A stretch of 40,355 nt of DNA. It comes from Anaerolineae bacterium (lineage in GTDB: Bacteria > Chloroflexota > Anaerolineae > Aggregatilineales > UBA2796). Location: assembly GCA_019637555.1 (NCBI GenBank), contig JAHBVK010000056.1:1-40355 (forward strand), in the 5' to 3' direction. Positions 34,535-40,355 of this stretch are shown here, one piece after another. The notes under the pieces are model-generated. The model searched no databases. It was not told the DNA's origin and saw only the letters and a program-made list of their open reading frames with translations. Positions within the stretch are counted from its first letter, which is position 1, and each line of letters starts with the position of its first letter. Position numbers and translations under genes: made by a program.

Positions 34535-34564
34535 ATTGTACCTGACAAGACTCACAACAGTCAA
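34535..34564 (-). promoter_or_regulatory. promoter for the xis-like gene
   Basis: Minus strand TTGACT (34564-34559), 18-bp spacer, TACAAT (34540-34535). The -10 is preceded by GG as in the palindrome promoter at 34281, so both carry GGTACAAT. Confidence 0.65.
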
Positions 34565-34583
34565 TCGCTTTCCTGAAGTCTGT

Positions 34584-35168
34584 CTACGGATGCGGGTACA
34601 GTTCGATGCTATGCAGTGTGTACGCCGTTGCCTCCTCTCTGCTGTCCGGTCCTATCACCGCCCTTACCATGTGTACTTCAGCCAAGCTGCCTGCGAACTT
34701 CGTCGCGCCGAACTCGAAGTCGATAAAGTCGGTTGTGGGCGCACGCAGGATGGCATCGCGGTTAAGTTGCACCGAAGGACCACCGCGCCGGACGATCTGT
34801 ATGACAACATCCACGTCGTGACTGTGCGTCATGCCGTAGACGCGGATACCGAAGAAGCGAGAGAAGTCGATAGTTTCCCGCGCTAATCCGGTCAGGTCGT
34901 ATTCCAGCGCCAGCCGATTCTCGACGCCAGCATCGGCAGCGACGGTCAGCCGATTGGTGTGCAGCGTCACCGATGCGCCGACGTTCTCCGACTTCATCGA
35001 CGAGCCGCTGAATGTGAGTACCCTCCTTCCTACGACAGATCGCGCGCCCATTGGCGAGTCGATCTCCAATGCCCCAGTGACGGTGTAATCCTGTCCCTGG
35101 ACTAGCTGTAACCTCCCTGTTGTTGGACTTACCCCTGTAAAGTCGTCGATCAACCATCCGCTGCTCAT
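34584..35168 (-). CDS. beta-rich protein of unknown function with N-terminal LIDDF motif
   Basis: 194 residues from ATG 35168, chosen because GGAAGGGG lies seven nt upstream. It begins SGWLIDDFTG, with a mainly beta pattern after it (VVGRRVLTFSG, ASVTLHTNRLTVAAD, LALEYDLTGL, DVDVVIQIVRR, YTLHSIELYP), like a jelly-roll or carbohydrate-binding-type sandwich. No signal peptide or membrane helix is seen. The neighbour at 35327, transcribed the other way, also begins with LIDDF. The function is unknown; cargo of element 2. Confidence 0.7.
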   Translation of the reverse strand: MSSGWLIDDFTGVSPTTGRLQLVQGQDYTVTGALEIDSPMGARSVVGRRVLTFSGSSMKSENVGASVTLHTNRLTVAADAGVENRLALEYDLTGLARETIDFSRFFGIRVYGMTHSHDVDVVIQIVRRGGPSVQLNRDAILRAPTTDFIDFEFGATKFAGSLAEVHMVRAVIGPDSREEATAYTLHSIELYPHP

Positions 35169-35326
35169 ATGTGTACCCCTTCCATGGGCAGCATACATGC
35201 TTCGCAGGGATTATCGTAGCATCAGAGTGGGAGTCGAGGGTACAGAGAGGCGATGTTCAGCAAAGAAATAGTGATCTAGGAATATGAGTCTATAATATAT
35301 TGTGGTCAACCAGAAGGGAGTTACTG

Positions 35327-36019
35327 ATGCTTATCGATGACTTTTGTTGCAACTCTCATGAACAGCCCGAGGATCCTTGCAAAGAAGAATATGTGTATCA
35401 TTATGGACTTTGTCAAAAGGACGGTGTGGGTGATACTTGGAAGAAGCAGGATTGCGTTAATTCTGACCTCAAGATTCCCACACGGGCTGTCAATTTCAGG
35501 CTTAGGTATGGTTCGCACCTTAAGTATCCTAATCAGCACGCAACCCTTGAAATTGGCACCATGACCAGTAATGATCCGCATCCTGACCGTGGGGATGATC
35601 GCACATGCGGGCTAGTTGTCGGATGTGGCTACGGGCTACTCTATATGCTCGATATCGTCTACGATGTAGCCAATGCAAATCCCGACTACATGGACTTTAG
35701 TGGAGATAGCCAATTCCTCTTGGAGTATGAAACTGTTAGTCTTGATATTGAATGTAGTGTGTTTTGCTACTGCCCCGCAGTGAGCCCCCGCCAATATGTG
35801 GCATTTGCCCCAACAGGCGCTCATCCGTCAATCGTCCCCAGACAACCTTATGTAAGACAATTACGATTTGCGGACTTTCAAACTGGCGACCCGGGCGATC
35901 CCCTATTTTTTGGAGGTGCCGGCTCTCCAAGTTCACGTGTACAACGCTTGACCATTGAAATCTTCCACAACTACGGTGGTGGAGACTTCAAGCTAAGTAG
36001 TGTACGTTCTGCGCGCTGA
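35327..36019 (+). CDS. cysteine-containing beta-rich protein of unknown function, LIDDF start
   Basis: 230 residues from ATG 35327, with AGAAGGGAG ending at 35320; a TTG at 35300 is open in frame but lies before this signal and is rejected. A TATAAT hexamer at 35291-35296 is the likely -10. The N-terminal 45 residues contain six Cys (CCNSHEQPEDPC and others) after MLIDDF, followed by beta-like strands (FRLRYGSHLKY, LLEYETVSLDIECSVFCYC, RLTIEIFHNYGGGDFKLSSV). It shares the LIDDF start with the divergent gene. No export signal; unknown function. Confidence 0.68.
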   Translation: MLIDDFCCNSHEQPEDPCKEEYVYHYGLCQKDGVGDTWKKQDCVNSDLKIPTRAVNFRLRYGSHLKYPNQHATLEIGTMTSNDPHPDRGDDRTCGLVVGCGYGLLYMLDIVYDVANANPDYMDFSGDSQFLLEYETVSLDIECSVFCYCPAVSPRQYVAFAPTGAHPSIVPRQPYVRQLRFADFQTGDPGDPLFFGGAGSPSSRVQRLTIEIFHNYGGGDFKLSSVRSAR

Positions 36020-36267
36020 TCTGGGCGTTGGATCGTCTTGGCAAGGAAAAGTTAGTGGATGAAATTCGCTCTCGCTGCTCAATGCACCTCGTAGGCAGCG
36101 AGAGTGTTTCGTGTTGGTGACGGTAGCCTTGGATATGAAATTGAGACTTCAGTGAACAGCGCAAGCATGGTTGGCGAATCTGCTTCATGAGGTCGGAGTC
36201 ACGATAACCCTACTGTTGACGGTGAAACGACATATTTGTAGTGCTTATGTACAAGGTTAGAAGCTGC

Positions 36268-36609
36268 CTATTTGTCAGGCTTATACACATTCAAAAATTG
36301 CTGGGAAAGATCTTGAGTACTTTCAAGCAATCTATGTATTCGCTCTGCTAGGGCACTGGTATTGGTATCATCAGTACAGGCAATTATCCCAGCATGATTA
36401 GAGTTAAGGATATGCAGCTTTTTGAAATCATAGCGATCAAATGTTAAAACGGCGCGTTGTTGCTCAGTAGCGTATGCCAAAACGTCGGCATCCGGAATTG
36501 AGAGGTTTGCTCTGCCGCTATCTAAAGATGTAACGATGTCATGACCGAACTTGCGAAGCTCGACTACAACCGGCAATGCGAAGTTCTCATTGGAATATAG
36601 ACGCGCCAT
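36268..36609 (-). CDS. DUF5615-type PIN-like toxin candidate
   Basis: 113 residues. The pattern LYSNENFALPVVVELRKFGHDIVTS, NLSIPDADVLAYATEQQRAVLTFDRYDF and HAGIIACTDD matches the DUF5615/Mut7-C-like PIN family, in which the acidic residues (Glu8, Asp42, Asp60, Asp63 region) would form a metal-dependent RNase site. These proteins are typically paired with DUF433 proteins as toxin-antitoxin pairs. The ATG follows the stop of the DUF433-containing gene by 3 nt (TAAGGTATG), so translation is coupled. Confidence 0.85.
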   Translation of the reverse strand: MARLYSNENFALPVVVELRKFGHDIVTSLDSGRANLSIPDADVLAYATEQQRAVLTFDRYDFKKLHILNSNHAGIIACTDDTNTSALAERIHRLLESTQDLSQQFLNVYKPDK

Positions 36610-36612
36610 ACC

Positions 36613-37134
36613 TTATGCGTTCTCGTTGTCCTCTATCTGCTGATCAATTTCCTCCCTATTATGTTCATAATATGCTCGAGCATTTACAAGGTCTTGGGTA
36701 CGTAAAGTTGGATAGGATGCCAATAAATCCTCGTCAGTTTTTCCGATTCTCATTGCTTGAATAAGTAACCATACGGGAATTCGAGTTCTGACAATGATCG
36801 GCTTGCCGCCAATTACGCCAGGTATGCGCACTATACCGGAAACCTCGTGCGGAATCTTAGTTTGCACAATAGTGCGGATTTCATCCCAGTAGTCCAGATA
36901 GCAATGTTCCATGGCGTTATTTGCATTGGTTATTGTGGCATCTGGAAAGCGATACGTTGATGCTGAAATGGCACCAAAGAGAACAAACGATCCCACCGCG
37001 ATATTACGCAATTTGGGTCTTCCAATGGATGCAGTTCCCGGTGCTGCGATTTCAGCTTTTGCATCACCTAAGTCATCGGTTGACGCTCCAGCTGTAATCT
37101 CTTCGCTGAGAAAATCTGAATTTAACGGCAACAT
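36613..37134 (-). CDS. DUF433 antitoxin-like protein with an extra N-terminal domain
   Basis: 173 residues. The C-terminal ~75 residues (IVRIPGVIGGKPIIVRTRIP...LASYPTLRTQDLVNARAYY) are a DUF433 domain, an antitoxin-type winged helix. The first ~95 residues (including IAVGSFVLFGAISASTYRFP and NAMEHCYLDYWDEIRTIV) are not DUF433. A DUF433-only start at Met75 (36912) is possible but has no ribosome binding site. The long form starts 15 nt after the stop of the TIGR04255 gene and is in its operon, so the N-terminal part may be a partner of that protein, fused to the antitoxin (inference). Confidence 0.78.
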   Translation of the reverse strand: MLPLNSDFLSEEITAGASTDDLGDAKAEIAAPGTASIGRPKLRNIAVGSFVLFGAISASTYRFPDATITNANNAMEHCYLDYWDEIRTIVQTKIPHEVSGIVRIPGVIGGKPIIVRTRIPVWLLIQAMRIGKTDEDLLASYPTLRTQDLVNARAYYEHNREEIDQQIEDNENA

Positions 37135-37148
37135 AGAAATAACCTGTC

Positions 37149-37904
37149 TTACTCAAAAATATGTAATCGTTCAGGCACAATTGCCCATCGAAAAGCGTTA
37201 TAGATTGTCGAATGAAACTTATCACATATTTCTATGAGCGCTTCAACGCTGAGTACGCGTTCGCCTTCCTGAAAATGATCAAAGTCTAGGACGAAGGATG
37301 GCTGCGGATCTTCTTCCTCTTGTATCACTCCACTAATTAATGAAAATTTGCCGCCCTGATGATCGGTCATTAAACGTGTCAATCCAACATATTCGGTAAT
37401 CTCCGTTAGCCGATATGTGGTAGTTAATTCTGGACGGATGAACTCCATTACAGAAGCAAATTCCTCGGACTGTGTATTTTCAGTAGTTAAAGTATTGACA
37501 TACCGTAGCCCGATACGGTTAAGAACACTCAATTTATATATATCAAAAACAGACTGTGCCGCTAAGCGAAAATCTGATGCAAATGAAGTCCAGCCAGAAT
37601 ATTGTGTAGTCGTAATAGCAAAGAAATTTGCGCTAATACTCACTGAACTTGCTCTATGTTCATCGAAAAAGCGATACACACTAGGCATTTTTCCCGTACT
37701 CGTTGAAGCTTGGATACCTCGATCTAACTGTATCGGGTGTTCGATTTCAAGAATTGGAAAACGGGAGAATATGCGATCTTGAAATTCTGACGGCACATTA
37801 ACTTGAAGTTGTAAGATCAGTGGAAATCGTACTTGGCAAACCACTTCCGAAAGAGGTGGATTACGCAGCGGCACATGATCAAAGGAAGGAAACTGTAGTG
37901 GCAT
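37149..37904 (-). CDS. TIGR04255 family protein
   Basis: 251 residues from ATG 37904 (GGAAAG upstream); the frame is open to 38051 but the extra 49 residues show no family pattern and the shorter length is normal. Family features: PLRNPPLSEVVCQVRF at the start, VSISANFFAITTTQYSGWTSF and LNRIGLRYVNTL in the middle, DFDHFQEGER near the end, and a final helix. TIGR04255 is a widespread family without known function. It heads an operon with the DUF433-fusion and DUF5615 genes. Confidence 0.82.
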   Translation of the reverse strand: MPLQFPSFDHVPLRNPPLSEVVCQVRFPLILQLQVNVPSEFQDRIFSRFPILEIEHPIQLDRGIQASTSTGKMPSVYRFFDEHRASSVSISANFFAITTTQYSGWTSFASDFRLAAQSVFDIYKLSVLNRIGLRYVNTLTTENTQSEEFASVMEFIRPELTTTYRLTEITEYVGLTRLMTDHQGGKFSLISGVIQEEEDPQPSFVLDFDHFQEGERVLSVEALIEICDKFHSTIYNAFRWAIVPERLHIFE

Positions 37905-38356
37905 CAAACTATCTTTCCACTGCGTATTGAATATGTGTTTGTTTAGGTTATCACAATCATAAGACGTCTGTCCAGCATAGACCGTTTGAATCTTCACACG
38001 CTGGTCCACCGACTTCGTATGCGCGCGATTGTTACCGTCTTTCCCACTCATACCATCAGAAATAAAGTGTTCAGCCTCTATATTGTTCGGTTTTTACCCG
38101 CTGGCAATCGCTATCTAGCATCTGCCGACGTCACTGATCTGCTTTGACGGTTGCTGGATATTTGCCCTATTACGTAACAGCAACACCGCACGATCATCTG
38201 CAAGCAAGCGTTCACTACACCACACGATCTCCTAGTGGCATTGAAGAGTGAATTCTGCGGGATCTCACAGTTGCCCGGTACATTGCAGAAGACTAATAGT
38301 TGTAAGATTGAGCTTAGGGTATACTATAAAATTGTATATCATTATGGGAGGCAAAG
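37905..38356. other. intergenic region without a recognised gene
   Basis: About 450 nt between the TIGR04255 gene and the lectin gene. No ORF of note, no hairpin terminator. Just before the lectin gene there is an AT-rich stretch with TATACT and TATAAA hexamers (near 38320-38330) that may hold its promoter; no good -35. Confidence 0.5.
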
Positions 38357-39169
38357 ATGATCAAGCGTATAACTGTTATCATTACTATCTTCGCATTTTT
38401 CATCATTGTGTCTGACGCACATCGCGTTAGTTCTCAGGGTAATCCGCCAGGCTCATATCAGACGTCGTGTAAAGACATTTCAGTATTAACCAATATTAAT
38501 CTGCCAACCTTGATTGCAACTTGCCTTAATCGGGCAGGAAAGAACATTGCAAGCTTGTTACTCCACTATCCCGACTGCATTGATGACATCAGCAATTTTG
38601 ATGGACAGCTTGTTTGTACGAGATCTTCATATCCAAAAGGTTCCTATCAGCGCACTTGCACGGCGATAAATTTCTTCGGCGGCAATGGTAGATTGTCGGC
38701 AGTATGTCGTACACGCGGGGCTGGAGGTTCATGGATCTACACCGAACTTGAAGAATACGCCTATTGTCTATGGTCAATATCGAATCTTGATGGTCAATTA
38801 GCTTGTGTTCATCCACCAACAGAAATAAAGGTAGTAAACCAAGGTATTCAATGGGTAATTTCCGGCTATGGATTTGCAAAAGATGAGCACATTCAGATCG
38901 AGTTTCATTCATTCAAAGTCATAGCTTATTGGAACAATAACCTCCCAAATGTGCATGTCCACTATTATAAATATCCGGTTGAAACTGTCGCCGATCAAAC
39001 TGGTCAGTTGAAGGGTCTGAAATATGCTCGACCCGAAGCGTGCGTTGATACCAACGACCCTAAAGCAATTTATGCGGATGTATCCTATGCGGTTACAGCA
39101 TACGATTACTGGTACAAACAACAAATAAGCAACATTGTTTGGGTAACCTGCTACATAAAAGTTGGCTAG
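38357..39169 (+). CDS. secreted lectin with tandem cyanovirin-N (CVNH) domains
   Basis: 270 residues, GGGAGGC before ATG. Signal peptide about 1-27 (hydrophobic ITVIITIFAFFIIV). Two CVNH repeats follow: residues 31-87 (GSYQTSCKDISV...NFDGQLVC) and 94-150 (GSYQRTCTAINF...SNLDGQLAC), each with four Cys (38, 56, 74, 87; 101, 117, 137, 150), including the terminal GQLxC motif. As in cyanovirin-N, the two repeats form one pseudo-symmetric unit that would bind mannose-type glycans. The last ~110 residues are a further beta-rich domain of unknown type. Free-standing gene, cargo of the element. Confidence 0.88.
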   Translation: MIKRITVIITIFAFFIIVSDAHRVSSQGNPPGSYQTSCKDISVLTNINLPTLIATCLNRAGKNIASLLLHYPDCIDDISNFDGQLVCTRSSYPKGSYQRTCTAINFFGGNGRLSAVCRTRGAGGSWIYTELEEYAYCLWSISNLDGQLACVHPPTEIKVVNQGIQWVISGYGFAKDEHIQIEFHSFKVIAYWNNNLPNVHVHYYKYPVETVADQTGQLKGLKYARPEACVDTNDPKAIYADVSYAVTAYDYWYKQQISNIVWVTCYIKVG

Positions 39170-39573
39170 CACAGACAAGCCTATAGCCGCAATTTTGGAA
39201 GCAAACCTGTTGTTAATCTCACCCTTCTCTGACGCCACGTACACATCAAGCACGTCAAGGCAGGGAGAGGCGAATTAGAGACCTGCGACATGAAATTGCA
39301 GCGGCGCTAAGAACAGGTCGCTGAGTCAATGTTGAAGCTTGCGTGCAGAAAGCCGTGTCATGTTTCGCAGGAGATGCTGGCTAGCACCTGCTAGCTAGTA
39401 AAAACTGAACAATCTAGGGCTGGACACGCTTCCTTGCAAAGGTTGCATAACTGACGGAAATTACGGGCAACTCTATGATGCGAACCAACCGTCGCTGTGA
39501 GTGCAATTATTGCAGTTATTGCAAAATTCTCCTTCGCATACACAGATAGCGTACAGTGTAATTTGAGGTAGCT
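39170..39573. other. intergenic region, about 400 nt
   Basis: No ORF of note. It contains a CTAGC-rich stretch with short inverted repeats (GCTAGCACCTGCTAGC, near 39378-39395) and a direct repeat of TTATTGCA (near 39510-39525) upstream of the next gene. No confident promoter. Confidence 0.45.
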
Positions 39574-40143
39574 ATGCCAAACATCACCATTGAATGGTCC
39601 AACGTGATAAATTTCCTGATATTTCTTGCTACTGCAGGTACCATTTGGTTTTCCCGTAGGGAACGGAAGGCTATTCAGCGCGGCATTGTTTATGAAAAGC
39701 AGATCGAAATTCTGCTCGAGTTAAGCAAACACGTCAACAAAATTGATTTGGAGGTTAATAGTTTCTGCTTTCGAACTGCAAATGTTTCGCCAGAAGACAT
39801 GGGTAAATTGTCGACCGATTGGAGACATGAAATAGGTGACACACTTAGCACCTTTCACACCTTCTTGACAGATGTCAGTATATTATTGCCAACTGAATTC
39901 GTTGACTTAGTCGAAGCACTCAGAAATGTTTTGGTACAAATATTTGTGGGGGAATACAAGAATCCAGGCACAGCGAAAGACCACAAAGCTGACTTAGATA
40001 AGGCTTCGCTAGCACTTAAAAACGCAATAAGAGAGTATGCAAATGTTGCAGGCTTTTATAAGGAAATACGTGCCATTATAGGCGCGAAAGATCCAGACAG
40101 TGAGATCTCTGACGTTGTAAAAATTGTTGGCTTTGTTCTCTAA
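39574..40143 (+). CDS. membrane-anchored helical protein of unknown function
   Basis: 189 residues, GAGG six nt before ATG. One N-terminal membrane helix (about 9-27: VINFLIFLATAGTIWF) is followed by RRER, which sets the rest in the cytoplasm, and by a mainly helical domain of ~160 residues with coiled-coil character (YEKQIEILLELSKHVNKIDLE, ALKNAIREYANVAGFYKEIRAI). This layout occurs in accessory and defence proteins, but no family is recognised. Confidence 0.68.
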   Translation: MPNITIEWSNVINFLIFLATAGTIWFSRRERKAIQRGIVYEKQIEILLELSKHVNKIDLEVNSFCFRTANVSPEDMGKLSTDWRHEIGDTLSTFHTFLTDVSILLPTEFVDLVEALRNVLVQIFVGEYKNPGTAKDHKADLDKASLALKNAIREYANVAGFYKEIRAIIGAKDPDSEISDVVKIVGFVL

Positions 40144-40269
40144 GTTCTCTAAAGTGGCTATTTGCTGTAGTGAATAAGTGCCAAACCTATGCACCGATGC
40201 ACTAGTCTCGCGTGTCGCAATGATAGGAGGTAGCAGATAGATGTAACCGTATTTATGCAGGGTCACACA

Positions 40270-40355
40270 TTACCGCTTCGTTCTCATCACCTCGACCATT
40301 ACTACTGCTGGATCGATCACTTTCTCCGCCAGCGACGCGATGATCTGCTCCTCGC
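40270..40355 (-). CDS. 3' end of a gene cut by the window edge
   Basis: On the minus strand an open frame enters from beyond 40355 and ends with TAA at 40270. The 27 visible residues (EEQIIASLAEKVIDPAVVMV and EVMRTKR) are not recognised. Base composition is higher in G+C than in the preceding 4 kb. Confidence 0.5.
   Translation of the reverse strand, partial: EEQIIASLAEKVIDPAVVMVEVMRTKR

Noticed and set aside
34536..34886. Plus-strand frame opposite the LIDDF gene
   Set aside because: Basic, low-quality translation without a ribosome binding site, overlapping a better-supported minus-strand gene.
35300..35326. A TTG start giving nine extra residues on the LIDDF gene
   Set aside because: The AGAAGGGAG ribosome binding site lies inside this stretch and fits ATG 35327 far better.
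36911..37237. Plus-strand frame opposite the DUF433-fusion gene
   Set aside because: It is the antisense shadow of two genes with clear family motifs.
37905..38051. 49-residue N-terminal extension of the TIGR04255 protein
   Set aside because: The extension has no family pattern, and ATG 37904 has a GGAAAG signal and gives a normal family length.
1..40355. CRISPR arrays, insertion sequences with terminal inverted repeats, rRNA genes
   Set aside because: No regularly spaced repeats, DDE transposase frames or rRNA-like sequence were seen on either strand.

Overview
The window looks like chromosome from a Chloroflexota bacterium, probably Anaerolineae-like. This is an inference from style: a Ser/Thr kinase with a long Thr/Pro/Ala-rich extracytoplasmic linker, many secreted beta-propeller and PPC-like proteins, FHA/TPR-Yip1 membrane proteins, a fused F0 b-delta subunit, and TTG starts. 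No 16S rRNA or other decisive marker is present.

Layout. (1) 1-~1930 is the right end of a first integrated element: a small ribbon-helix-helix-type gene and a large serine integrase. Its integration cut an acyl-CoA thioesterase-like gene just after its first ~33-36 codons; that gene was translationally coupled to maf. (2) ~1930-31640 is about 30 kb of host chromosome: maf, slyD, an FHA protein / TPR-membrane protein / PAS histidine kinase cluster, a dienelactone hydrolase, an F0 ATP synthase operon (atpI-atpB-atpE-b/delta fusion, without F1 genes next to it), an SGNH hydrolase, glutamine synthetase with a PucR-type regulator, an AlkA-like glycosylase, a selC-like tRNA, a Ser/Thr kinase, a dienelactone-hydrolase-like pseudoenzyme coupled to lipB, secreted propeller proteins, an epimerase, an O-antigen-ligase-type protein convergent with a polyprenyl-phosphate sugar-1-phosphate transferase, an App1-like phosphatase, a YugP-type zinc peptidase, and comEC. 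(3) From ~31640 a second serine-integrase element interrupts comEC just before its metallo-beta-lactamase domain. It has an int/xis-type control operon (31674-34511), two divergent genes of unknown function that both begin with an LIDDF motif, a three-gene TIGR04255 / DUF433-fusion / DUF5615 PIN-like operon, a secreted tandem cyanovirin-N-type lectin, an unknown membrane-anchored protein, and a gene cut by the window edge. The rest of comEC is not in the window, so the element's far end lies beyond 40355 or there are several insertions side by side.

The most unusual object is at 16069-16160: an RNA with every hallmark of bacterial tRNA-Sec (8-bp acceptor, 6-bp D stem with CGGT loop, 9-bp variable arm, 5-bp T stem) and a good sigma70 promoter ending at its 5' end. 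Its anticodon stem closes on a 5-nt CAATA loop that does not contain a readable UCA anticodon. No selenocysteine machinery is visible nearby. Other points of interest are the two gene-disrupting integrations, the b-delta fusion without the OSCP N-terminal domain, the hydrolase that lost its nucleophile and histidine, and the TIGR04255/toxin-antitoxin-like operon.
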